This document shows, one piece after another, positions 1 to 7,166 of a DNA stretch of 64,000 nt; the stretch's first letter is position 1, and every line of letters starts with the position of its first letter. Below the pieces are notes generated by a model that saw only the letters and a list, made by a program, of their open reading frames with translations, made no database searches and was not told the origin of the DNA. The stretch lies in NCBI GenBank assembly GCA_900768135.1, contig CAAGBT010000030.1, positions 1-64,000 of the forward strand, given 5' to 3'. Position numbers and translations under genes: made by a program. The DNA comes from an uncultured Oscillospiraceae bacterium. GTDB lineage: Bacteria > Bacillota > Clostridia > Oscillospirales > Oscillospiraceae.

Positions 1-486
1 GACGCGGACTCTGATGTGCTTTTTGAAAGTGAAAAAGCACCGCTGACAGCAGAAGAATATAAAAAGTTAAAGGCACTTGCGCTGAAATCAGCGCAGGATT
101 TTCTTGCCTTGTATGATTCTGTTCCCGATAAGAATGCAACGGCTGCTCCTGAACGCAAGACCTTTTACGGCAAAGTTCCGCGCTCAGCTGATGAAATGTA
201 TGCGCATACGAAAAATGTAAACGAATACTATTTTTCGGAGATTCATGTTGATGCCGACAATGACGGAAGCATCTATGAGTGCCGCAAACGCGGATTTGAG
301 GCGCTGGAAGCAAAGGGAGATTTTCTTGAAAATGTAGTCGTCGCAGGTAGCTATGGAGAAGATTGGTCTCTCCGTAAGGTGCTTCGTCGATTTATTTGGC
401 ATGACCGCATTCACGCCAAGGCAATGTATCGAATGGCTACAAAAGTTTTTGGTGCGGAGAGCATTGAAAATCCGTTTTACTTTTGA
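1..486 (+). CDS. DinB-like protein, 5' end cut by the window
   Basis: The reading frame is open from base 1, and the GTG at 16 is only an internal codon candidate, so the true start probably lies upstream of the window. The C-terminal ~45 residues carry a helix with the WHDRIH pattern preceded by DWSLRKVLRRF, resembling the last helix of DinB/DUF664-type four-helix proteins, where such His residues can bind a metal. The substrate is unknown. The DNA is visibly AT-richer than the genes from 2342 onward. The next gene starts 12 bp after the stop, so the two are probably co-transcribed. The family call rests on the C-terminus only. Confidence 0.55.
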   Translation, partial: DADSDVLFESEKAPLTAEEYKKLKALALKSAQDFLALYDSVPDKNATAAPERKTFYGKVPRSADEMYAHTKNVNEYYFSEIHVDADNDGSIYECRKRGFEALEAKGDFLENVVVAGSYGEDWSLRKVLRRFIWHDRIHAKAMYRMATKVFGAESIENPFYF

Positions 487-498
487 TTGGAGAAGACT

Positions 499-1293
499 AT
501 GGACATTGAATTTGTAAATCCGGGCGTTGATTATATGATTCAGCGGATTATGGACTTTCAGACCGAAGCCGAATCAGCCTTTTGGTCTGAACCCCTATAC
601 CGTTTCTATCCGCAGCTTGATAAAGCCTATGCTATCAGTTTGCCTTTCTCCGAGAGGAACGAATACATTGAGCGAACAATGCGAGCCGTTTATGCCAAGT
701 TAGAAGATACGATCAATGAAAAGGTAGCTTTATATATTCGCCATTGGAACGCTTGTAAGCCACAGATTACAGCAGCTTTATCGGATGCTTTTGGCGTGGA
801 TTGTGCTAACTTATTTAACGACATACGGTGCAATTTGAGCTTGAATCCCATTGAGCCACGGTTTCTAAAAGAACGCTGTTATGATACTTTCTATCTGAAC
901 AGCGAAAGAGGCGCTATCGGTGGTGGAATACACGAGATCATACATTTTGTTTGGTTCCATGTATGGAATGGGTTGTTCGGAGACAGTTACGACGAATATG
1001 AACGCCCATCACTCAAATGGATTTTGAGTGAAATGGTGGTTGAGTCTGTGATGAAGGATGAACGACTCAGTTCCATCAATCCCTACTTCCCCAGAGAGAA
1101 CGGCGGCTGCATCTACCCCTATTTCTTCGATATGGTGGTGGATGGCAAACCAATTTTGGACACGCTGGATGCCATGTACCAGAGTCAGAGTATCGAGGAT
1201 TTTATGCGGAATAGTTATGCTTATTGCAAAGAACACGAAGCAACTATCAGAGAGCATATTCAAAATTCGGAGGGCGGTATCTTTGCCGGATAA
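499..1293 (+). CDS. HEIIH metallopeptidase-like protein of unknown function
   Basis: 264 residues. I chose the ATG at 499 because GGAG at 489-492 sits at a good distance; the frame also allows a TTG at 487. Around two thirds in, the protein has GGGIHEIIHFVWFH, which fits an HExxH zinc site. About 35 residues later, SEMVVESV offers a Glu, as in gluzincin-type peptidases. There is no signal peptide or membrane segment, so it would be cytoplasmic. I do not recognise the family. Base composition matches the upstream DinB-like gene and differs from the rest of the window, suggesting the two arrived together. Confidence 0.55.
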   Translation: MDIEFVNPGVDYMIQRIMDFQTEAESAFWSEPLYRFYPQLDKAYAISLPFSERNEYIERTMRAVYAKLEDTINEKVALYIRHWNACKPQITAALSDAFGVDCANLFNDIRCNLSLNPIEPRFLKERCYDTFYLNSERGAIGGGIHEIIHFVWFHVWNGLFGDSYDEYERPSLKWILSEMVVESVMKDERLSSINPYFPRENGGCIYPYFFDMVVDGKPILDTLDAMYQSQSIEDFMRNSYAYCKEHEATIREHIQNSEGGIFAG

Positions 1294-1477
1294 CAGAAAT
1301 CGCAAACGACCGATACAGGTCAAATTTTTCGTAGATGAAAGAGAACTCGGCTTGATAAAGGCGAGGATGGCGCAGCTTGGGATAGAGAATATGAGCGCTT
1401 ACCTTCGCAAAATGGCGATCGACGGGTATGCGTCAAAACCAGATTTGCCTGAACGCCGTGAACCCCCAAATCCCTGA
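1283..1477 (+). pseudogene. Truncated MobC-like mobilization protein
   Basis: A 64-residue frame starting at TTG 1283, with GGAGGG at 1269-1274 as ribosome binding site, and overlapping the stop of the previous gene. The N-terminal ~45 residues (RKRPIQVKFFVDEREL, then MAQLGIENMSAYLRKMAIDG) match the start of relaxosome accessory proteins of the MobC type from Firmicutes conjugative or mobilizable elements, which bind oriT through a ribbon-helix-helix-like region. Family members run to roughly 100-120 residues. Here the sequence diverges after IDGY and stops within ~15 residues, and no relaxase follows. I read it as a broken remnant. Confidence 0.6.
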
Positions 1478-1550
1478 CTCACTTTCCGAAGATAGATTGA
1501 TGTTCAGCTCCGCAGGAGCGTAGCCAATTTCTCTGAAATCGTTCAGGGGT

Positions 1551-1567
1551 TTGGGGCATTTCCCCAA
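1551..1567. repeat. Inverted repeat TTGGGG-CATTT-CCCCAA (possible oriT hairpin)
   Basis: Perfect 6-bp arms around a 5-nt loop, about 75 bp downstream of the truncated mobC. Short perfect hairpins of this kind flank nick sites in many mobilizable elements. No nick site can be shown here. Confidence 0.35.
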
Positions 1568-1689
1568 CAAGATCGCACGGGTGTATAAACACGCGCATTG
1601 CTTGCCGGAATGGTAAGCTCCGATGTGGGTACTCACCGGATTTGCTTGCTATTCTGCAAGGAAATCCCGGTCGTACCACGCCGGATTTC

Positions 1690-1709
1690 GCAAGTGTAGC
1701 TACACTTGC
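1690..1709. repeat. 20-bp perfect palindrome
   Basis: GCAAGTGTAGCTACACTTGC is self-complementary with no central spacer. It lies between the two copies of the TGCTTGCTATTCT repeat, whose first bases resemble its GCAAG arms. It could be a protein-binding site of the mobile-element remnant. Confidence 0.5.
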
Positions 1710-2080
1710 TGTGCTTGCTATTCTCCGTTCTTCATAATAGCAAGCGCCATTTCCTTAAATGGAAATCGGCGGCAACCGCCGCCTTGTCTGCCAAAAAGCG
1801 AAACGGACGGGCGGAAGCCAATGGCGGCGCAGTCGTTCATCTTGACCATTGACGGCGTTCGTCCGTTTTGCTACAAGATAAGGTTAATTGTGTCGAGGAG
1901 GATTACAATCGTGAGGCGCGTGTGACGGTAGCACGGCGGCAGACTGCTTGCCGAATGCGGCATTGCTGCGCTCGCCGTATTGTTGGGACTGGGGGAGACG
2001 GAAATTAGTCTGTACTCCTACAAGATGTGCAGAGCGGCAGCGGATGATAGAAGCACACCAAGTTGTGTAGCAGAAATCAA

Positions 2081-2314
2081 CGCGGCTTTGCCGCGCTATG
2101 GGCAGTGCAATCGGCAAGCATTGCAGCTCTTCGAGCTGCCCGCCTGCAATGGGAAACGCCTTTCTTTTGGACGGGCGACGCCCGTTTTCTTTCTCGGGAA
2201 AGAAAATGGGGGTCGCATCACGTGCAGCGCCTTTGGCGCTGTTCCCCCCACGGCACAGGTGCTGCGAGGTGCTTCGCACCTGTGCGAAAAAGAACCCGCG
2301 CCCCTGTGGGCGCG
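2081..2314. repeat. Array of six short GC hairpins
   Basis: Successive perfect stems with tiny loops: CGCGGC/GCCGCG (2081-2095), GCAGCTC/GAGCTGC (2123-2139), ACGGGCG/CGCCCGT (2171-2185), CAGCGCC/GGCGCTG (2225-2241), AGGTGC/GCACCT (2267-2281, or alternatively a 10-bp stem 2253-2262/2276-2285), and CGCGCCC/GGGCGCG (2297-2314). Loops are mostly TTT or TTC. The GntR terminator follows directly. Confidence 0.5.
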
Positions 2315-2337
2315 AAAAAGGCAGCCTTTCGGCTGCC
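2315..2337 (-). terminator. Terminator of the GntR gene
   Basis: On the minus strand a 7-bp stem GGCAGCC/GGCTGCC with a GAAA loop is followed by TTTTT, starting about 5 bp after the stop codon of the regulator gene. This is a textbook intrinsic terminator. Confidence 0.85.
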
Positions 2338-2341
2338 AGTT

Positions 2342-3118
2342 TCAGTCCACGGTGCGCATAAAGCTCGTGCCGCTTTTCTGAAAGCGCACATCCAGCTTCA
2401 CGCGGTCGGCGCGCATATAGCTCGTTGTGTATTCGTAGGTATGGCCGTTTTCCGTTGTTGTGCGGCGCTGGTGGAAAAACGCCGCAGAACCCGGCGCGCA
2501 GTGCAGCAGCTGCGCCTCGCGCGGCGCAAGCAGCACCGCCTCGTAGGTGTCGGATGCGGAGAAGGGGATGATCCCCACATGGTAGAGCAGGCTGTAAAAG
2601 CTGTGCGTTTCCAGCAGCTCGCGCGTCAGGTTCGGATAGATGTACTCAGGGTAGTACGAGGTTTCCAGAATCAGCGGCTCGCCGTCCACGTTGCGCACGC
2701 GCGTGAAGCAGTAGACCTTCACGTCCGGCTCCAGTCCCATCAGCGCCGCGATCCTCGGCGAGGGGGTGATAACGGCAAAGTCCACCAGCGTGGACGACGG
2801 CGTTTTTCCCAGCTGGGAAATCTCGGTCGTAAAGGAGTACTGCACGCCCTTGCGCCGCGTGTTCGGGTCGGTGACGAACGTACCCTTGCCGCGCTTGCGC
2901 ACCACATAGCCCTCCTCCTCCAGCGCGCCGATCGCCTGGCGCACCGTGTTGCGGCTGATGTCGTAGGCTCTGCAAAGCGCCGCCTCGCTTGGCAGCAGGT
3001 CGCCCACCTTCAGCGCGCCTGCGGTGATGCTGCGCTTGATGATGCCCATCAGCTGCGCGTAGAGCGGGACCTCGCTGTCCAGCGACAGCGGGTTTTTCAG
3101 AATAGGATGTTCTTCCAT
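2342..3118 (-). CDS. GntR-family transcriptional regulator, HutC/UTRA type
   Basis: 258 residues, starting at the ATG at 3118 with GGGGAGGG upstream; the frame runs on further 5' but that part lacks protein-like content. Residues ~10-80 form the winged helix (LPSEAALCRAYDISRNTVRQ, then ALEEEGYVVRKRGKGTFV). Residues ~95-250 are the UTRA effector-binding domain. UTRA members usually bind sugars, sugar phosphates or amino-acid derivatives and repress nearby catabolic or transport genes. No such genes flank it here, so the target and ligand are unknown. The gene is monocistronic. Confidence 0.85.
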   Translation of the reverse strand: MEEHPILKNPLSLDSEVPLYAQLMGIIKRSITAGALKVGDLLPSEAALCRAYDISRNTVRQAIGALEEEGYVVRKRGKGTFVTDPNTRRKGVQYSFTTEISQLGKTPSSTLVDFAVITPSPRIAALMGLEPDVKVYCFTRVRNVDGEPLILETSYYPEYIYPNLTRELLETHSFYSLLYHVGIIPFSASDTYEAVLLAPREAQLLHCAPGSAAFFHQRRTTTENGHTYEYTTSYMRADRVKLDVRFQKSGTSFMRTVD

Positions 3119-3159
3119 GTTGGCCACCCTCCCCGGATCATATGTTTTAGAATATTCCG

Positions 3160-3165
3160 ATTGTA
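3160..3165 (-). promoter_or_regulatory. Probable -10 of the GntR gene
   Basis: On the minus strand TACAAT lies about 40 bp upstream of the start codon. The matching -35 (TGGAAC or GGAACA with 17 or 16 bp spacing) is weak, as is common for regulated promoters. Confidence 0.4.
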
Positions 3166-3214
3166 CCACTAACTTTTGAAATGTTCCAGTACATATTTCT
3201 GTTTTTCTTATGAC

Positions 3215-3242
3215 AAAACGGAGGGGAATTCCCCTCCGTTTT
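3215..3242 (-). terminator. Terminator of the M56 peptidase gene
   Basis: A 28-bp perfect palindrome made of AAAACGGAGGGGAA and its complement, ending in TTTT on the minus strand, 16 bp after the stop codon of the M56 gene. Confidence 0.75.
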
Positions 3243-3257
3243 CTCATAGTCCGCGTT

Positions 3258-6200
3258 TTACCAGCCCGTTCCAATCATTGCTCCGTACCAGCGGCCGTCG
3301 TCCTTCTGCTGAATGGTGCAGCAGCGCCAGAACGCATACGCGCCCTTGGGGGCGGACGGGTCGGTACACTCGCTGGTGTTGCCCGCCATCGCGTAATAGA
3401 GCGCCGTCTCGCTTTCGGGCGTGAACTGCACCTCCACGTAAAAGCAGTAGGTGTTGTCGTCGATCTCGCCCCACTCGCGCTTGGCCTTCGTCGTGTCCTC
3501 GGCGGGGGTGGTGAGAGCCTTGACCCAGGTGTACCTGAAGGAGCTGCCGCTTGTTGCCTTCGTGTGCGTGCCGAAGTAGGCGTCCGCCCACTGCTGCGCG
3601 GCCTCCTGCCAGGAAAGGCTCTTCGGCTGCGGCGCGATCTTGCCCAGCAGCGCATCGTACTCCGCCCCGTCGTACCACAGGCGCATCAAGCTGTAAAGCG
3701 TGCGCCCGTCGCCGTCTACAATGCTGAGATCATCGTATGAGTCGGTCTTGAAGCAGTACGCCGCTCCGCCCGGCGTTGTCAGCCAGAGATGCATGGGCTG
3801 AGCCTCGCAGACCGTCAGCACGCCGCCGTCCGCCGTCATGAGAAGAATGCAGTTCTGCGCCGAGGGCGCGGCGCTGCCGCCCGCTTCGCGCCAGGAAAGA
3901 ATTTCGCTCAGCTGCCTTGCAAAGTAGGCGCGGTTGGTAACGGAACTGCCGTCATAGATGCTGCTGTCCGTGCCGTTCACGCTCAGCGACAGCGTGACCT
4001 CGCTGCTCATATCGCCGAGCTTTTGCAGCGCATCGCCGAGGACTTTGGCAGCGGTTCTTTCTGCGGCGGGATCCGCCGCGTCGGCGTCCCAGTTCACCGT
4101 GAAGCTTCTGACCATCGCCCGGAGTACCTCGGCCTCGCCCTCAACGGCGCGGTCGCGGTTCCAGCCCCACTGGTTCTCCTCCGTGCTGCCGTCGAACGTC
4201 CAGTGCGTTGTGACCTCGTAGCAGGTGCCGTCCGGCGCATCAAAGAGCGTGACAATTGTGTTGCTCATGCCCTCATTTGTCACGAAGCGCCAGCCCGCGT
4301 CGGTCTTCTCGGCCTTTGCGCCGGTGCTTTCCCATTCCGCCTTCGCTTCGTCAAGGCTCTGCTCGAGCTTCTTTGCGTTGAAGTAAGAGCCGGTGTCGTA
4401 GCGGGAGTACCAGAACTCCGTCCCCGGATTGCACGCCCAGGCGGTGATCGGCGCATAGAAGTAGTAGCTGCCGCCGCCCGAGATGAGCTGAGCCTCGCAC
4501 TGGTTGGCGTAGCCGTAGCCGTCCGTTGCCGTGTCGTTCAGCAGGTTGGGAATGAACATCTTCGGCAGGTCAAGATGCGCGTAGTCAACGTAGAAGTCGT
4601 GCAGGTAAGCCTTTTCCTCGCCGCTGTAGCCGCAGCCGTTGTAGAAGAGCCCATCGTTGCTCATCGTGGTGCCGATGATCTGATAGCCGGTCTGCTCGCC
4701 GCTCGTGTGGTGCAGGACGGTGAGATAGTGCGTCCAGCTCTCCCTGAGGAAACCGTCATCCGTCACATACTGCCCGCCCACGGGGTCGATTTCCACGCCC
4801 GCCTCGTTCGTGGGCTTCATCTCATAGTTAAAATACCAAAGCTCCAGCGCCGTGCCGTCGGGAGAGAGACCTTCGAGCGAATCGCCCAGCTCGAGCTGCG
4901 TCACGCGCACGTCGGCGACCGTGTCCTCGACAACGCCCATACCGTTGACTCTGACATAGTAGGTCATCGTGTCCTGCTTGAGGTCTTCCACGCACGCGGC
5001 GGCGTAGTCGTCCATTGAGGCGTAGAGCGTGTCGTCCTCCTTTTCCAGCCGGTAGACCCAGCGGATGCGGTCGGTATCCTCGATGAAGGCGTCGCCGCCC
5101 TCGAAATGATAGCCGATGCACAGATACAGCGTGCCGTCCTCCTGCTCCAGCAGGAAGACGAGGTTCGGCGAGGCCTCGGGGTCGTGATCATCGAAATTGT
5201 CCGGCAGCTGCACGCGCCACGCGGCCTTGTTGTCGCCGCGCAGTGCGTCCAGGTCGGGCAGCAGGGTGCCGTCAAAGTTTTCCTGCGTCAGCGTGACGGA
5301 TTCCAGCGGCATGTAGACCGCCACCGTGCTGCCGTATGTCAGCGCGACCGATTTGACGCCGTTTCCTTGTGAAAGCTGAACGGAAAAGTCGTTTCCATCG
5401 GAGACGTCGCAGAGCGGGCGGAAATCCTTTCCGGCCGTAAGCTCCGAGTTCCCGAAGACAAACACGGGGTTATAGCGCGAGCCATCGAACAGCGCGGCCG
5501 ATGCGTCCCTGCTGCCCCAGCCTGTTGCGCAGCCTGCCGTCAGCGTCAGCGCCAGCACGAGCGCCGCAACGCCCAGCCCGCGCTTTTTCTGCGCGCCGAG
5601 TACATTGGTGATGCGCTGTCTGAGCCGCTCCACCGTGCCGCCGAAGCAGGTCGTTGCGGGTATCGTGCGGCTTTTCGCCTGCACGGCTGCCAGCAGCGTG
5701 CGGCTGTAGTCCGCGCGCTCCAGCCTTTCCATGCGCTGCGTCGCCGCGCTGTCGCAGGCCAGCTCGATGTCCTCGTCTGCCTGCCGCAGCAGCAGGTAGG
5801 CCATGGGGTTGAACCAGTGCATCGCGTTTGCCGCCAGCAGCACAAGCTTGAAGAGCATATCGCGCCGCTTCAGGTGGCACAGCTCGTGGCGCAGGATAAA
5901 GCGCAGCGCGTGCGTGTCGTATTGCTCGTGCGGCAGCAGCAGGGTCGGGCGGAACACGCCCGTGACTGCGGGCGTCGTCACCGCCTCGCAGACGATCATC
6001 TCCGGCGCGCGCACGTTCAGCTCCCGCGCCGTTTCATCCAGCAGCGCAAGATAATCCTCGCGCGCTGCCGCCCTGCGCCAGCGGCGCACCGTGCGGCGGA
6101 AAGCCGCCAGCGCCGCGCCCTGCCAGATCACAAACGCCGCCGCGCCTGCCGCCCAGCACCAGAAGAGGATGGACGTGACGGGGATGTAGCGCGTGGTTTT

Positions 6201-6548
6201 CAGCTCGGGATTCGTTACAGGGCGCGCGTTGATCGCATCGCGCACCTGCGTACTTGTCTGCCCGCTCTGCGCCGCCATGTCGCCGAAAAGACGGTCCGTC
6301 TGCACGACGGCCGTCTTGTCCGTACCGACAAAGACGGTGTAGTCCTTCGGCTTTTCCACCTGCACCGGCGCGTCCTTTACGGAAAAATCGATGGGCAGCA
6401 GCAGAAATACCGCCAGCGCCAGCCACAGCCAGCAGCGCGTTCCTGCGCGGTAGCGCTCCTTCCACAGCGGCTTTGCCGCAAGCAGCGCTGCGATCACCAG
6501 CGCGCCCAGCAGCGAGGTTTTTAATAAATTCAGCAGAAACTGTTCCAT
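3258..6548 (-). CDS. BlaR1-like M56 sensor peptidase with a very large ectodomain
   Basis: 1096 residues, with a start at 6548 preceded by GGAGGAGG. Membrane segments lie near residues 5-25, 38-53, 122-142 and 326-340. The cytosolic loop carries the M56 zinc site H221-E-L-C-H225 with E262 in ELACD as likely third ligand. Residues 336-340 read LTAGC, lipobox-like, at the end of the last membrane helix. Residues ~341-1096 form a large extracytoplasmic part of unknown fold, much bigger than the beta-lactam sensor of BlaR1 (~600 residues in total). It lies 11 bp after the BlaI-like gene, so the pair is probably a signal-triggered protease and its repressor. The ligand is unknown. Confidence 0.85.
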   Translation of the reverse strand: MEQFLLNLLKTSLLGALVIAALLAAKPLWKERYRAGTRCWLWLALAVFLLLPIDFSVKDAPVQVEKPKDYTVFVGTDKTAVVQTDRLFGDMAAQSGQTSTQVRDAINARPVTNPELKTTRYIPVTSILFWCWAAGAAAFVIWQGAALAAFRRTVRRWRRAAAREDYLALLDETARELNVRAPEMIVCEAVTTPAVTGVFRPTLLLPHEQYDTHALRFILRHELCHLKRRDMLFKLVLLAANAMHWFNPMAYLLLRQADEDIELACDSAATQRMERLERADYSRTLLAAVQAKSRTIPATTCFGGTVERLRQRITNVLGAQKKRGLGVAALVLALTLTAGCATGWGSRDASAALFDGSRYNPVFVFGNSELTAGKDFRPLCDVSDGNDFSVQLSQGNGVKSVALTYGSTVAVYMPLESVTLTQENFDGTLLPDLDALRGDNKAAWRVQLPDNFDDHDPEASPNLVFLLEQEDGTLYLCIGYHFEGGDAFIEDTDRIRWVYRLEKEDDTLYASMDDYAAACVEDLKQDTMTYYVRVNGMGVVEDTVADVRVTQLELGDSLEGLSPDGTALELWYFNYEMKPTNEAGVEIDPVGGQYVTDDGFLRESWTHYLTVLHHTSGEQTGYQIIGTTMSNDGLFYNGCGYSGEEKAYLHDFYVDYAHLDLPKMFIPNLLNDTATDGYGYANQCEAQLISGGGSYYFYAPITAWACNPGTEFWYSRYDTGSYFNAKKLEQSLDEAKAEWESTGAKAEKTDAGWRFVTNEGMSNTIVTLFDAPDGTCYEVTTHWTFDGSTEENQWGWNRDRAVEGEAEVLRAMVRSFTVNWDADAADPAAERTAAKVLGDALQKLGDMSSEVTLSLSVNGTDSSIYDGSSVTNRAYFARQLSEILSWREAGGSAAPSAQNCILLMTADGGVLTVCEAQPMHLWLTTPGGAAYCFKTDSYDDLSIVDGDGRTLYSLMRLWYDGAEYDALLGKIAPQPKSLSWQEAAQQWADAYFGTHTKATSGSSFRYTWVKALTTPAEDTTKAKREWGEIDDNTYCFYVEVQFTPESETALYYAMAGNTSECTDPSAPKGAYAFWRCCTIQQKDDGRWYGAMIGTGW

Positions 6549-6559
6549 TTCCTCCTCCT

Positions 6560-6934
6560 TTACCGGCTCATGTCGTCAAGAAACTGCCGCAGCTCGTCGA
6601 TCTCGCGCTGTTCCAGCGGCTTTTCCGCGTTCAGCGCTGCCATAAAGCTGCCGAGCGACCCGCCGTACAGACGCTTCAGCACGCTGCGGCTCTCGAATTC
6701 GAGGTACTTATCCTTTGAGACGAGCGGCGTGTACAAATTGTTCCGCCCCTCGCGGCGGCTCGTGAGAAATCCCTTGTCGCAAAGGCGCGTGAGATAGGTG
6801 TTGACGGTGTTTGCGCTCCAGCCGTGGGGAGCGAGCGCGCCCTCAATGTCGCTGCGGCTCACCTCGCCGCCCCTGCTCCAAATGGCCTGCATCACGGCAA
6901 GCTCCGCGTCCGGCAGCCTTCTCTTTTCCTCCAT
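6560..6934 (-). CDS. BlaI/MecI/CopY-family repressor
   Basis: 124 residues, starting at the ATG at 6934 behind AGGAGG; a longer upstream frame crosses the operators and is rejected. The N-terminal half is a winged helix (LPDAELAVMQAIW, then SANTVNTYLTRLCDKGFL). The C-terminal half is a dimerization region that in BlaI and MecI is cut by the partner protease. It should repress its own promoter and the downstream M56 gene, consistent with two TACTACA-type dyads in its promoter. Confidence 0.9.
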   Translation of the reverse strand: MEEKRRLPDAELAVMQAIWSRGGEVSRSDIEGALAPHGWSANTVNTYLTRLCDKGFLTSRREGRNNLYTPLVSKDKYLEFESRSVLKRLYGGSLGSFMAALNAEKPLEQREIDELRQFLDDMSR

Positions 6935-6978
6935 GAATATCCTCCTGTTCAGCGGCTGACGCACTTCTGTGCGCAAAC

Positions 6979-6994
6979 TACTACAAATGTCGTT
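6979..6994. promoter_or_regulatory. Second BlaI-type operator (imperfect)
   Basis: TACTACA-AA-TGTCGTT: the left half matches the main operator exactly and the right half differs at two positions. Its centre is 26 bp from the main operator, and it falls around or just after the expected transcription start. Confidence 0.55.
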
Positions 6995-7000
6995 GATTTA

Positions 7001-7029
7001 TATATACTACACTTGTAGTACTTTGTCAA
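7001..7029 (-). promoter_or_regulatory. Promoter of the BlaI-M56 operon
   Basis: On the minus strand TTGACA (7029-7024), a 17-bp spacer and TATATA (7006-7001). The spacer contains the palindromic operator, so bound repressor would block RNA polymerase. Confidence 0.85.
7005..7020. promoter_or_regulatory. BlaI-type operator TACTACA-CT-TGTAGTA
   Basis: A 16-bp dyad with perfect 7-bp arms, matching the TACA/TGTA core bound by BlaI, MecI and CopY repressors. It lies between the -35 and -10 of the operon promoter. Confidence 0.8.
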
Positions 7030-7111
7030 GAAGATTTTTTGCACCTTTTGCACCTCCCGGCGCGCGGACCGGCGCCGCAGGCCGTTACAGCGCCCTGCGG
7101 GCCGCAAACAG

Positions 7112-7141
7112 AAAAGGAGACCTCTTTCGAGGTCTCCTTTT
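7112..7141. terminator. Terminator of the thiolase gene
   Basis: A 13-bp perfect stem (AAAAGGAGACCTC and its complement) with a 4-nt loop and T-rich flank in both directions. It lies 25 bp after the thiolase stop codon and also shields the BlaI promoter region. Confidence 0.8.
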
Positions 7142-7166
7142 GTATTGTGGGGGATTCCGCTGCGGC

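Larger units (their letters stand above)
1478..2314. other. Non-coding, palindrome-rich remnant of a mobile element
   Basis: No convincing gene is present on either strand; open frames here lack family resemblance. The stretch holds a TTGGGG/CCCCAA hairpin (1551-1567), a 20-bp perfect palindrome (1690-1709), a 13-bp direct repeat (TGCTTGCTATTCT at 1643-1655 and 1712-1724) and, from 2081 on, a run of small GC hairpins. A ribosome-binding-like GAGGAGG near 1894-1901 is followed by a frame that stops after four codons. Position next to a broken mobC suggests an oriT/attachment region, but this is inference. Confidence 0.45.

Noticed and set aside
1623..1925. 100-codon plus-strand frame in the mobile-element remnant
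   Set aside because: No start signal, no family resemblance, and it runs through the 20-bp palindrome and repeats; more likely non-coding.
1980..3172. Overlapping plus-strand frames opposite the GntR gene and hairpin array
   Set aside because: Composition is Arg/Ala-rich and they run through terminator hairpins and a certain minus-strand gene.
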